32,469 nt of DNA, taken from the NCBI GenBank assembly GCA_904379015.1, contig CAJFHG010000035.1:1-32469 (forward strand), given 5' to 3'. Position 1 is the stretch's first letter. Each line of letters opens with the position of its first letter. The notes beneath the pieces were generated by a model. The model was given only the letters and a program-made list of their open reading frames with translations, was not told where the DNA came from and did no database searches. Both the position numbers and the translations under genes were made by a program. The stretch is from Candidatus Paralachnospira caecorum. GTDB lineage: Bacteria; Bacillota; Clostridia; Lachnospirales; Lachnospiraceae. Shown here one piece after another: positions 15,002-23,349 of this stretch.

Positions 15002-16114
15002 ATGATCGAATTCAAACACGTAAACAAAAGCTATGGGAAGACTCCCATCTTAAAGGACCTGAATTTCACGATCGGAGACGGACAGTTTGTCATCCTGATC
15101 GGTCCCTCCGGCTGCGGAAAAACAACGACCCTGAAAACCATCAACCGTCTGATCGAACCGGACTCCGGCACGATCTGCATCGACGGAAAGGACATCCACA
15201 CCACAGACAAGGTACAGCTCCGGCGGCACATCGGCTACGTCATTCAGCAGATCGGTCTTTTCCCCAATATGACCGTGGCCCAGAATATCTGCGTCGTGCC
15301 GAAGCTTTTAAAATACAGCAAGGCCAGATGCGACGAGATCGTCCATGAAATGCTTCATATGGTAGGCATGGAACAGCATGCTGACAAATACCCTTCCGAG
15401 CTGTCCGGCGGGCAGCAGCAGCGGATCGGCGTGCTGCGGGCCCTGGCCGCCTCTCCGCCCATCGTACTCATGGATGAGCCCTTCGGCGCGCTGGATCCCA
15501 TGACCCGCGAAACACTGCAGGATGAAGTGAAAAGCCTCCAGCAGAAGCTCAACAAAACCATTGTGTTTGTGACCCACGATATGGGAGAAGCGCTGAAGCT
15601 GGCCGACGTGATCATTTTCATGGAGGGCGGCCGGATCGTCCAGATGGCCTCCCCTGAGGAAATGCTGGAGCATCCCGCGACAGACCTGGTCCGCAGCTTT
15701 CTCGGAAAGCATTCGCCGGAAACTCCGGTGCCTTCCAAAGTGGAAAGCTTCATGCGCACCAACGTGATCAGCGTAAAGAAAAACAGGGGCATCCGCGAAT
15801 GTGCCGAACGTATGGCCCGCGGCAATGTGGATACCCTGCTTGTCACCGACGAATCCGGCCGCTACGCCGGCGTTGTCTCCATCGGCGATATCCGCCACTG
15901 GGGCCGCGACCTGGCCAATATCGAGCCTCTGATCCGGCAGACAGCCCGCACAGCGCGGGTGGGCGACGACGCGAAGGAAAGCTTCGATTATCTTCTGGAT
16001 TCCGGAGCCAATTATGTGGTGGTCCTCAATGATGACGATACCATTGCCGGCATCGTGACCAAAACCAGCGTGGCCCGATCTGTGGCGGACAGTCTGTGGG
16101 GTGATGCGAAATGA
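15002..16114 (+). CDS. opuCA: OpuCA-type ABC ATPase with tandem CBS domains
   Basis: A 370-residue ATPase of the quaternary-amine uptake family (glycine betaine, carnitine, choline). Walker A GPSGCGKT is at 34-41, signature LSGGQ at 134-138, Walker B LMDEP at 156-160, and the switch His in VTHDMGEAL. The last 125 residues form two CBS motifs (VESFMRTNVISV onward and the repeat ending GIVTKTSVARSVADSL). In OpuA/OpuC systems these sense ionic strength or bind cyclic di-AMP. The ATG at 15002 is preceded by AAAGGAG, somewhat distant. The stop overlaps the next start by four bases. Confidence 0.93.
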   Translation: MIEFKHVNKSYGKTPILKDLNFTIGDGQFVILIGPSGCGKTTTLKTINRLIEPDSGTICIDGKDIHTTDKVQLRRHIGYVIQQIGLFPNMTVAQNICVVPKLLKYSKARCDEIVHEMLHMVGMEQHADKYPSELSGGQQQRIGVLRALAASPPIVLMDEPFGALDPMTRETLQDEVKSLQQKLNKTIVFVTHDMGEALKLADVIIFMEGGRIVQMASPEEMLEHPATDLVRSFLGKHSPETPVPSKVESFMRTNVISVKKNRGIRECAERMARGNVDTLLVTDESGRYAGVVSIGDIRHWGRDLANIEPLIRQTARTARVGDDAKESFDYLLDSGANYVVVLNDDDTIAGIVTKTSVARSVADSLWGDAK

Positions 16115-16752
16115 AAGAATTATTTGATACTTACGGCGCTCTGCTCATCCGGGCGGTCGGCATCCATACCGTATACGTGCTGATCTCGGTGGTCATCGGC
16201 TTTATCCTGGGACTGCTGTTCGGCATTCTGCTGTCCCGCGTTCCCAGATGGTCCGGCATCATTCTTCCAATTGTTTCGGTCTTCCAGACCATTCCGGGAC
16301 TGGCCTTCATCGGCCTGCTGTTTCTGTGGCTGGGAATGGTACCTGCCACTGTGATCATCGCGCTTTCCATCTACGCCATGTTCCCGGTCATGAAAAACAC
16401 CTATACAGGGATCCTCGGCGTCGACAAAAAATATACGGAAGCCGCCAGAGGCTGCGGCATGTCGCCGGTCCAGACGCTGATACGGGTCGAGCTTCCTCTG
16501 GCTCTGCCCACGATCATCGCCGGCCTGCGCATGGCCGCCATTTACACGGTTTCATGGACGGTACTGGCTTCCATGATCGGCCTGGGTGGCCTGGGCGATT
16601 TTGTGTATCAGGGCACTTCATCCAACAATAATACGCTGATTCTGCTCGGCGCGATCCCGGCAGCCATTCTTGCCATCCTGATCGGCGCCCTGATCGATCT
16701 GCTTCAGAAAAAAGTCACGCCCCGGGGACTCAAAAAGGAGGTGCGCAGATGA
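16111..16752 (+). CDS. opuCB: OpuCB-type ABC permease
   Basis: A 213-residue permease with about five to six membrane segments. The binding-protein-dependent transport signature (EAARGCGMSPVQTLIRVELPLALPTIIAG) identifies it as a BPD_transp_1 membrane protein of the quaternary-amine family. The ATG overlaps the opuCA stop (ATGA), and its own stop overlaps the next start in the same way. It has no binding domain, unlike the next gene, so the importer appears to use two unlike permeases. Confidence 0.92.
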   Translation: MKELFDTYGALLIRAVGIHTVYVLISVVIGFILGLLFGILLSRVPRWSGIILPIVSVFQTIPGLAFIGLLFLWLGMVPATVIIALSIYAMFPVMKNTYTGILGVDKKYTEAARGCGMSPVQTLIRVELPLALPTIIAGLRMAAIYTVSWTVLASMIGLGGLGDFVYQGTSSNNNTLILLGAIPAAILAILIGALIDLLQKKVTPRGLKKEVRR

Positions 16753-18284
16753 CCTGGTCTTTGGTATTTGAACATCTTTTTATTGTTTTGGCCTCCGCCA
16801 TCCTGTCCATTGTCATCGGTCTTCCCCTGGGCATCCTGGCCTATGTATTTCCAAAAGCGCGGCCGGTCATTCTCAAGATCGTTGACCTGCTGCAGACGAT
16901 CCCGTCACTGGCCCTGCTCGGCATCATCATGGTATTTATGGGGGCCGGCAAACCCACCGTCATCCTCGGCATCACCCTTTACTCCCTGCTTCCCATCGTG
17001 CGCAACACCTGTCTGGGACTTCAGGAGGTGGATCCGGGCGTGAAGGAAGCCGCCAGAGGAATGGGCATGAGCAAGCCCTGTCGGGTTCTGAAGATTGAAT
17101 TCCCGCTGGCTTTTCCCACTGTGTTTACCGGCATCCGGATCGCGGTGGTCAACGCCATCGGCACCGCAGTCTTCGCGGCTTTTGTAGGCGGCGGCGGACT
17201 GGGCAGCGTGATCAACCGGGGCATCCGGGTCCAGGATGTGGGACTTGTCCTGTCCGGAACAGCCGCCCTCATGATCATTGCCGTGATCCTCGACCTGCTC
17301 ATGGGCTTTTTTGAAAGTCAGATGCGGAAAACCCGCCGCAGAAGCTCAAAGAAAATGTGGATTCCCGTGGTCATTGTCCTGGCGGCGTTCTGTCTGCTCC
17401 TGCCCTATGGAATGGACAGCGACAGCAGCGACACGGAACTGGTCCTCTATGACGGAGATTACTCGGAGACGCAGATCATGCACCACATGATCAAGCTTCT
17501 GGTAGAGGACAAGACCGATCTGACTGTGACCATCAAGGACCAGATGTCCCAGGTGAACAATTTCAAATCTCTGATCGGGGACAATCACAGCTGCGATATG
17601 ATGATCAGCTATGACGGAACGCTGCTGACCACTTTCCTGGGACTCGACCCGGAAGACGTGCCGGAGGGCCAGAGCCTTTACGACTATGCCAATGAAGTGG
17701 CCGGAAAACGGTACGGCCTGCGGCTTCTGGATCAGCTGGGCTTCGATAATACCTATTCCATTGCCGTTACCCAGAAGGTCGCCGACCAGTATGGCCTGGA
17801 GACCGTCAGCGACCTGATCCCGGTTGCGGATCAGCTTGTATTCGGCGCGGAGCATGAGTTCTTTACTCAGGAAGGAAGTATGAAGTACGGTCCCTTCGTT
17901 GAATTTTACGGACTGAATTTTAAGGATTCCGTATCCGTGGACGTGAGTCTCAAATATACCGCCATTGAAAACGGCAGCTTTGACGTGACGGAAGTATACG
18001 CGACAGACGGCCTGAACCGCAAAGCGAATCTGAAGGTCCTGGAAGACGACAAATCCTTCTTCCCGGAATATAACGGTGCCTTTCTCGTGAGAGAGGATAC
18101 GTTTGAAAAATTCGCGGAGACTGCCCCCAATCTGGAAGAGGTCCTGAACCTGCTGGCCGGAAAGATCAGCAGCGACGACATGGTCAATATGACCTACGCG
18201 GTAGACGTGGAAAACCGAAGCGTAGATGAGGTTGCGGAAGAATTCCTGATCTCCATTGGTCTTCTGGAGGGAAGCGCCGACTGA
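16749..18284 (+). CDS. Permease fused to a solute-binding domain (OpuCC/CD-type)
   Basis: A 511-residue fusion. Residues 1-190 are a BPD_transp_1 permease with the EAA motif near 100-123 (EAARGMGMSKPCRVLKIEFP). A basic linker (192-202) and an extra membrane segment (203-221) place the C-terminal half outside the cell. Residues 228-511 match the OpuAC/OpuCC glycine-betaine-binding fold (YDGDYSETQIMHHMIKLLV onward). Such fusions are known in lactococcal BusAB and in ergothioneine importer EgtU. The loop that usually reads YPEYTGT in OpuCC relatives is ISYDGT (286-291) here, so the ligand may not be betaine. The ATG has an AGGAGG site and overlaps the opuCB stop. Confidence 0.9.
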   Translation: MTWSLVFEHLFIVLASAILSIVIGLPLGILAYVFPKARPVILKIVDLLQTIPSLALLGIIMVFMGAGKPTVILGITLYSLLPIVRNTCLGLQEVDPGVKEAARGMGMSKPCRVLKIEFPLAFPTVFTGIRIAVVNAIGTAVFAAFVGGGGLGSVINRGIRVQDVGLVLSGTAALMIIAVILDLLMGFFESQMRKTRRRSSKKMWIPVVIVLAAFCLLLPYGMDSDSSDTELVLYDGDYSETQIMHHMIKLLVEDKTDLTVTIKDQMSQVNNFKSLIGDNHSCDMMISYDGTLLTTFLGLDPEDVPEGQSLYDYANEVAGKRYGLRLLDQLGFDNTYSIAVTQKVADQYGLETVSDLIPVADQLVFGAEHEFFTQEGSMKYGPFVEFYGLNFKDSVSVDVSLKYTAIENGSFDVTEVYATDGLNRKANLKVLEDDKSFFPEYNGAFLVREDTFEKFAETAPNLEEVLNLLAGKISSDDMVNMTYAVDVENRSVDEVAEEFLISIGLLEGSAD

Positions 18285-18328
18285 TACTCAGAATTTGATC
18301 ACATACAGACTTGCGAAAAGGACCCTTT

Positions 18329-19684
18329 ATGAATACACATACTCTGTTTACCAAAACACCGCCGCTCAGACTGTTCTTTATCGCCGCGATCCCCGGCGCG
18401 ATCAGCATGCTGGCATCTGCCCTGTATCAGCTGATCGACGGCATTTTTGTCGGACGTTTTCTTGGTGAAACAGCCTTTGCGGCCATCAATCTGGCAATGC
18501 CTTTTGTCATTATCAATTTTTCTCTGGCTGACCTGATCGGCGTCGGCTCGTCGGTTCCGATTTCCATCACCCTCGGGAAGAAGGATGGTGAGGAAGCCAA
18601 CAATATTTTTTCCTGCGCCTGTCTGATGATCGTAGGCGCGGGCGTTCTGATCGGCGCGCTTCTGTTTGTCCTGGCTCCGCTCCTGATCCGCGTGATGGGC
18701 GCTGAGGGCGATTTTGCCGCCATGGCCGTACAGTATCTGCGGGTCTACGCGCTCTGTTCCCCGGTCACGACCATCGTATTTGCCATGGACAATTATCTGA
18801 AAATCTGCGGAAAGGTCCGCACGAGCATGGTTTTAAACATTGTGATGTCCGCCATGATCGTCGGTCTGGAATTTACATTCCTGTATGTGCTGAAATGGGG
18901 TGTCTGGAGCGCCGCTCTGGCGACCTGCCTGGGCATGTTCGTCTGCGCGGTCGCCGCCATGATCCCTTTCTGGCGCAGAAAACTGCAGCTCAGATTCGTC
19001 AGACCCCGGTTCAGCGGAAGAATGATCAGACAGATCATCAGCTGCGGAAGCCCCAACTTCCTCAACAACATCGCGGGAAGGATCACCTCGATTCTGATCA
19101 ACTTCCTGCTGGTCCGTCTGGGCGGCGAATCGGCCGTATCCATCTACGGCATCCTGATGTACGTGGAGGGCTTTATCCAGCCTCTTCTGTACGGCATGTG
19201 CGATTCCCTGCAGCCCGCAGTGGGCTACAATCTGGGAGCCGGACAATTTCAGAGAGTAAAAAGCATCGAAAAATGCTGTTTTATATCCAGCGCCATTGTA
19301 TCGGTCCTGTCGGCCTGTGTCATCTTCCTGTTTCCTTCTCAGCTTGCCGCTCTCTTTATGAACGGTTCGAATTCAGAGCTGCTGAACGGAACGGTATTCG
19401 CGCTGAGACTGTTTGCCTTTACCTACCTGACCCGGTGGTTCTCCTTTGCCACACAGAGCTATATGCTGGCGGTGGAAAAGCCGGCATCCGCGTCTCTCAT
19501 CTCAGTCTCCACAGCCCTGGTCTTCCCGGTCATCCTGGTCGCGCTCTTATGGCCCCTGGGACTCACCGGCCTGTGGCTCAACTTCGCGGGAACTGCAGTC
19601 CTGGCAGGCATACTGTCCGCTTTTGTTCTGGTCCATTTTTCCCGTTCCATGGAGAAACAGGCGGCAATCAGCGATCCGGACTGA
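18329..19684 (+). CDS. MATE-family multidrug/toxin exporter
   Basis: A 451-residue inner-membrane protein with about twelve hydrophobic segments and the MATE duplication. The first half starts with AIPGAISMLASALYQLIDGIFVGRFLG, the usual MATE entry motif. Such proteins export cationic or planar compounds using Na+ or H+ gradients. An in-frame TTG at 18311 lacks a ribosome site; ATG 18329 has AAAGGA six bases upstream. It begins 44 bases after the osmolyte importer and may be transcribed with it. It is convergent with the threonine aldolase gene. Confidence 0.92.
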   Translation: MNTHTLFTKTPPLRLFFIAAIPGAISMLASALYQLIDGIFVGRFLGETAFAAINLAMPFVIINFSLADLIGVGSSVPISITLGKKDGEEANNIFSCACLMIVGAGVLIGALLFVLAPLLIRVMGAEGDFAAMAVQYLRVYALCSPVTTIVFAMDNYLKICGKVRTSMVLNIVMSAMIVGLEFTFLYVLKWGVWSAALATCLGMFVCAVAAMIPFWRRKLQLRFVRPRFSGRMIRQIISCGSPNFLNNIAGRITSILINFLLVRLGGESAVSIYGILMYVEGFIQPLLYGMCDSLQPAVGYNLGAGQFQRVKSIEKCCFISSAIVSVLSACVIFLFPSQLAALFMNGSNSELLNGTVFALRLFAFTYLTRWFSFATQSYMLAVEKPASASLISVSTALVFPVILVALLWPLGLTGLWLNFAGTAVLAGILSAFVLVHFSRSMEKQAAISDPD

Positions 19685-19707
19685 GCATTCAGAAACATTT
19701 CAGAGAC

Positions 19708-19730
19708 CGGCGGCGGCATCTCCGCCGCCG
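19708..19730. terminator. GC-rich hairpin between convergent genes
   Basis: Perfect nine-base arms (CGGCGGCGG and complement) around a five-base loop, between the convergent MATE and aldolase genes. No T-run follows on either strand, so terminator activity is likely but not certain. Confidence 0.55.
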
Positions 19731-19759
19731 CGGTCCATCCGCGGTCTGTCCGCGTTCTG

Positions 19760-20782
19760 TCAGAGCAGCGCAGCCAGCTGTTCTACATCTTCCATTTTTG
19801 TGGCCCAGCTGGTCGCGAACCGGACAACCGTATGATTCTCATCCAGCTTTTCCCAGAGACAGAATCGGACCTTCTCTTTCAATTCTTTCATTTTTTCATT
19901 TTCCAGAATTACAAACAGCTGATTTGTGGGCGATTCCAGAAATATGCGGTATCCCTTGTCCAGAAATGCCCGCCTGAGTGTTTCTGCCGTTTCTATGGCG
20001 TTTTTCCCGATTTTCAGGTACAGGCCGTCAGTAAAAAGCGCGTCGAACTGGACCCCCAGCAGCCTTCCCTTGGCCAGCAGGGCGCCCTTCTGCTTGATTT
20101 CTGTGATAAAATGGCGCGGCGCCTGCTTTGTAAAAACCACCGCCTCGCCGCACAGGGCCCCGACCTTGGTCCCTCCTATGTAAAACACCGACGTATACCG
20201 GGCGATATCCTCCAGAGACACATCAGAGGCTTCCGCCGCCAGACCGTATCCCAGCCTTGCTCCGTCCAGATAAAGGGGAATCTCATACTGGCCGCACACT
20301 TCCGAAATCTCCTGCAGCTCCCTCCTGGAATACAGCGTGCCGTACTCTGTGGGATGGGAAATGTAGACCATCCCCGGAAATACCATATGCTCGCAGTTTC
20401 TGTCATGGTAAAAAGCTTCCAGATATTCCCGGAGAGCGCCGGCCGTTATTTTGCCCGCTTCCTGGGGAAGGGTCAGTATCTTATGGCCGGAATACTCCAC
20501 CGCTCCGGCCTCATGGCCGTTAATGTGCCCCGTCGACGCGGCTATGACGCCTTCGTACTGCTTCAAAACCGCGCTGATGACCACCGCATTTGTCTGTGTT
20601 CCCCCGACCAGAAAATAAACCTCCGCCTCCGGACAGCCGCAGGCCTTCCGGATCTTTTCCCGCGCGGCCTCGCAGTATCTGTCATTGCCGTATCCCGGCA
20701 GCTGCTCCATATTGGTGTCGATCAGTCTGCGCAGAACCGCCTCATGGGCGCCCTCACTGTAATCATTTTCAAAATATAACAT
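19760..20782 (-). CDS. Low-specificity threonine aldolase-like PLP enzyme
   Basis: A 340-residue fold-type I PLP enzyme of the beta-eliminating lyase family. Asp173 (YLDGARLGYGL) contacts the pyridine nitrogen of PLP and Lys206 (IGGTKVGAL) forms the Schiff base; both are intact. The N-terminal FENDYSEGAHEAVL and GGTQTN (60-65) are typical of threonine aldolase, which splits threonine or allo-threonine into glycine and acetaldehyde. Length matches the family. The ATG at 20782 follows GGGGAG. It lies 70 bases after the PNPOx-like gene and probably shares its transcript. Confidence 0.88.
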   Translation of the reverse strand: MLYFENDYSEGAHEAVLRRLIDTNMEQLPGYGNDRYCEAAREKIRKACGCPEAEVYFLVGGTQTNAVVISAVLKQYEGVIAASTGHINGHEAGAVEYSGHKILTLPQEAGKITAGALREYLEAFYHDRNCEHMVFPGMVYISHPTEYGTLYSRRELQEISEVCGQYEIPLYLDGARLGYGLAAEASDVSLEDIARYTSVFYIGGTKVGALCGEAVVFTKQAPRHFITEIKQKGALLAKGRLLGVQFDALFTDGLYLKIGKNAIETAETLRRAFLDKGYRIFLESPTNQLFVILENEKMKELKEKVRFCLWEKLDENHTVVRFATSWATKMEDVEQLAALL

Positions 20783-20852
20783 GCTGTTCTCCCCTCATTT
20801 CATTTTCCCTGCTGCCGCGCTCTCAGATGCCGTGCCGCGGCGTCAGCCTTTG

Positions 20853-21326
20853 TCAGCCTTTTTTGATCCGCCGTTTCCCGGTCATCTGCTCCACCAAAAG
20901 CCGGAACACCGCCGTCCTGGGAACTGCAGCCGGATTAAATGCAAATGGTTCCTCATGATAGTGATTCACAATCACATTCAGCCCATGGCATTTTTCCTGC
21001 TCCGGCACCATCTCAATCCTGCCCCGTCCGATCACGCTCTCATATTCCATGGTGCAGTATCCTTTATCCTGATCTGAAACCAGACGATGGGAACAGTCCA
21101 TTTCAAAACTGGCACGGCTGTCCCCGGCGATCAGATCCAGCTTTCGCCCCTCCGATGCCCCGTGAAAGTATAAAATGATCTGTTCCTGATCCCGTTCCAT
21201 TCCAAAATTAAGGGGAATGATATAGGGATAGCCGTCGTCATTCAGCGCCAGACGGCATACATCACACTGTTCCATCACTTTGATGATTTCTTCGGCTTCT
21301 CTGATTTCTCTGTCACTGCGTCTCAT
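20853..21326 (-). CDS. PNPOx-fold flavin-binding protein (Nim-like)
   Basis: A 157-residue split-barrel protein of the pyridoxamine-5'-phosphate-oxidase-like family. It has the CDVCRLALNDDGYPYIIPLNFG start, YFHGASEGRKLDLIAGD and the SFEMDCSHRL segment found in NimA-related proteins, which usually bind FMN or a deazaflavin. The reading frame extends to 21392, but the conserved MRRSDREI start at 21326 has a GAGGA site and fits family length. These proteins are linked to nitroimidazole tolerance by Nim relatives, but most have no tested role. Upstream is the repeat-rich gap next to the methyltransferase operon. Confidence 0.88.
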   Translation of the reverse strand: MRRSDREIREAEEIIKVMEQCDVCRLALNDDGYPYIIPLNFGMERDQEQIILYFHGASEGRKLDLIAGDSRASFEMDCSHRLVSDQDKGYCTMEYESVIGRGRIEMVPEQEKCHGLNVIVNHYHEEPFAFNPAAVPRTAVFRLLVEQMTGKRRIKKG

Positions 21327-21612
21327 CGCTTTTCCTCGCATTCTGTGTTGATTCCCGCGGACAGCAGACCCGCGGGTCCGTGATTCTGGCATTCCTGGTT
21401 TTCATTTTAAGCGATCTGTTCCCTGAACGCAATCAATATCTGCTCATGCAGGCACGGCGCCCTCCGGGCGGATCGCTTCAGCGATATATTCCACTCCGCC
21501 GCAGTGCGATCCTGCGGAGCATTTTGTTTCATAGGGAACGCAGTTTCCCATGAAACAAAAACAGCGGGCACCCGGTTTGCGCCGGATACCCGCCTCAAAA
21601 TTCAGTGAAGCA
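21327..21612. repeat. Intergenic stretch with serial palindromes, candidate dispersed repeat
   Basis: No gene is supported in this 286-base gap. It holds, in order: a perfect 12-base palindrome GACCCGCGGGTC (21367-21378), CGCCC/GGGCG (21458-21470), ATCGCT/AGCGAT (21472-21485), CTCCGC/GCGGAG (21494-21519), and a long hairpin (21522-21560) with 11-base arms TTTTGTTTCAT and five more pairs. Then comes the methyltransferase terminator. The compact run at 21458-21560 resembles intergenic palindromic repeats seen in many copies in related Clostridia; copy number is not testable here. Confidence 0.55.
21564..21593 (-). terminator. Terminator of the corrinoid methyltransferase operon
   Basis: On the minus strand a 12-pair stem (arms 21582-21593 and 21564-21575, two G-U pairs) with loop CGCAAA is followed by TGTTTTTG. 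It lies 19 bases after the UROD-type gene's stop. Confidence 0.85.
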
Positions 21613-22647
21613 TCAGAACAGAATCTGAATCGGCATACGAGCGGACTCAGGATCCTCAATTCCGAATTTTTCTTTATTCAGTTTATCGATCGCGTTGCTC
21701 AGTGACGCATACACTCCGGGATATACGGAACCGGGACCGCCCTGGGCGATACAGGGAATAAAATGCTTCATTCCGTAAGTCTCGCAGACTCTGCGCGCCT
21801 CTTCCTCGCATTTTTCATCCGTCCAGTCTTCCTTGTCCACATTCGCGTTCTCAATGCAGCCCATGAAACTGATCTGGTCTCCGTACTTCGCGATCAGATC
21901 CTTTACATTGTTGGTCTCCATGCAGCCCTGGTACACGTCAATACCCATTTCGATCATGGACGGCACCAGCGTCGCCGCGTAGCTGTCTGAATGATGTACG
22001 ATATATTCCACGCCATGGCTCTTGTAATAACCATAGATTTCCTTATAAGGCTCCAGAAGGAATTCATTGAACATATTCACACTCATGAATGTGTTGTCAT
22101 GTCCGCCCCAGTCGTCATGATGGAACAGCATATCCGGATGAAGATTGCTGCAGATGCCCTCAGCCAGCTTTAACTCCCATTCGGTCAGATACTTGATCAG
22201 GTCATGCATCTCATCCTCATATTCAATATAGTAGGTGAGTGCGTTTACGATCTCGCACAGATGGTGGGTCTGCTCAAACAGGCCGGGAGCTACAAATGCC
22301 GCCTTAAAAGCCTTCTCGCTGTCCACCGCGTCATACATTGCCTTGAACTGATCCCATAATTCCTGTGAGAAATCCAGGGACGGCGCATGAACATAATCAC
22401 GCCAGTGCTCAATATCCTTGACAACGATCTTGTCCGGCGTATGTACAGGGAAGGATCCCGGCGTTCCTTTGGGGAACGTAAACGTGATTCCCCATGCATT
22501 TTCCACATTTTCCATGCCCTCTGTAAGCAGCGGACTTACCGTCATAAATGGATGGAACAGAAGCTGGATCGCCTCATACTGATTCACATATCTGTCCGGA
22601 TTTCCGCCTTTCATACACTCGATCATATTCTGTTTTGCTGTTAACAT
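21613..22647 (-). CDS. UROD-family methyltransferase with altered zinc motif
   Basis: A 344-residue protein of the uroporphyrinogen decarboxylase superfamily, the fold of methylcobamide methyltransferases such as MtaA and of several O-demethylase and chloromethane enzymes. Placement with a corrinoid protein and a pterin methyltransferase supports methyl transfer, not porphyrin synthesis. In MtaA-type enzymes an H-x-C motif plus a distal Cys binds zinc. Here the matching segment is His218-His219-Ser220-Asp221 with no Cys. Cys242 (QGCMET), Cys264 (MGCIEN) and Cys299 (IPCIAQ) are possible ligands, together with HHDD at 176-179. It may therefore use a different zinc site. The ATG follows AGGAGGG. 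It is the third gene of the operon and likely removes the methyl group from the substrate. Confidence 0.85.
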   Translation of the reverse strand: MLTAKQNMIECMKGGNPDRYVNQYEAIQLLFHPFMTVSPLLTEGMENVENAWGITFTFPKGTPGSFPVHTPDKIVVKDIEHWRDYVHAPSLDFSQELWDQFKAMYDAVDSEKAFKAAFVAPGLFEQTHHLCEIVNALTYYIEYEDEMHDLIKYLTEWELKLAEGICSNLHPDMLFHHDDWGGHDNTFMSVNMFNEFLLEPYKEIYGYYKSHGVEYIVHHSDSYAATLVPSMIEMGIDVYQGCMETNNVKDLIAKYGDQISFMGCIENANVDKEDWTDEKCEEEARRVCETYGMKHFIPCIAQGGPGSVYPGVYASLSNAIDKLNKEKFGIEDPESARMPIQILF

Positions 22648-22672
22648 GTAAAAGCCCTCCTATTCTTCCGGT

Positions 22673-23308
22673 CTACGCTACCAGTTCCTTTGCTCTCTGC
22701 GCGCAGGACGCCGCGTCCTCTGTATACGCGTCCGCGCCGATTTCCTCCGCAAATGCTTCGTTGATGGGCGCGCCTCCCACCATGACTTTGATCTTATCGC
22801 GGAAGGAAGAGCTGTTCAGGAGCGCCACTGTATCCTTCATTGCCGTCATGGTCGTAGTCAGAAGCGCGGAGCAGCAGATGATCTTGGTGTCAGGATTCTG
22901 CTCATATGCTTCCACAAATTTTTCTTTCGGCACATCCACGCCCAGATCGATCACTTCAAAGCCTGACGACTCAAGCATCATGGCGACCAGATTCTTTCCG
23001 ATATCATGAAGATCGCCGGCCACCGTGCCGATGATCACCTTCCCGGCCGCTCCCGCGACACCGGACGCCAGATGAGGCTTCAGCACCTCCACGCCATTTT
23101 TCATGGCCTTTGCCGCTACCAGCATCTCCGGAACGAAAATCTCGCCATTCTTGAATTTGGCGCCGACCTCGTCCATAGCCGCGATCATGCCCTCGTTCAG
23201 AATCGCCGTGGGATCACAGCCGGCATCCAGCGCCTCTGTCACCGCGCCTGCCACCTTTTTTGCTTTTCCCTTTAATACCAGATCATAAACTTCCTGAATT
23301 CCTGCCAT
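22673..23308 (-). CDS. Corrinoid (B12-binding) methyl-carrier protein
   Basis: A 211-residue protein in the MtaC/MtbC/MttC family. Residues 1-85 form the helical B12-binding cap (B12-binding_2). Residues 89-210 form the Rossmann B12 domain with the lower cobalt ligand motif Asp99-Leu-His101-Asp-Ile-Gly104 (GDLHDIGKN), Ser147 in CCSALL, and VGGAP at 177-181. All key residues are intact. It carries the methyl group on cobalt between the two methyltransferases encoded on either side. The ATG follows AGGAGG with five to six base spacing, 41 bases after the upstream gene. Confidence 0.95.
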   Translation of the reverse strand: MAGIQEVYDLVLKGKAKKVAGAVTEALDAGCDPTAILNEGMIAAMDEVGAKFKNGEIFVPEMLVAAKAMKNGVEVLKPHLASGVAGAAGKVIIGTVAGDLHDIGKNLVAMMLESSGFEVIDLGVDVPKEKFVEAYEQNPDTKIICCSALLTTTMTAMKDTVALLNSSSFRDKIKVMVGGAPINEAFAEEIGADAYTEDAASCAQRAKELVA

Positions 23309-23349
23309 TGTAAATACCTCCTGATTGATTTGATTATAAATTGATGTTT

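Noticed and set aside
19700-19760. CG-rich repeat between MATE and aldolase genes as a CRISPR or REP element.
   Set aside because: Only one hairpin unit is present, with no regularly spaced repeats, so a convergent-gene terminator is simpler.
21407-21659. Small minus-strand open frames of 63-71 codons between the PNPOx-like and UROD-type genes.
   Set aside because: They run through the palindromes and terminator and have no ribosome site. They look like frames opened by chance in a repeat.
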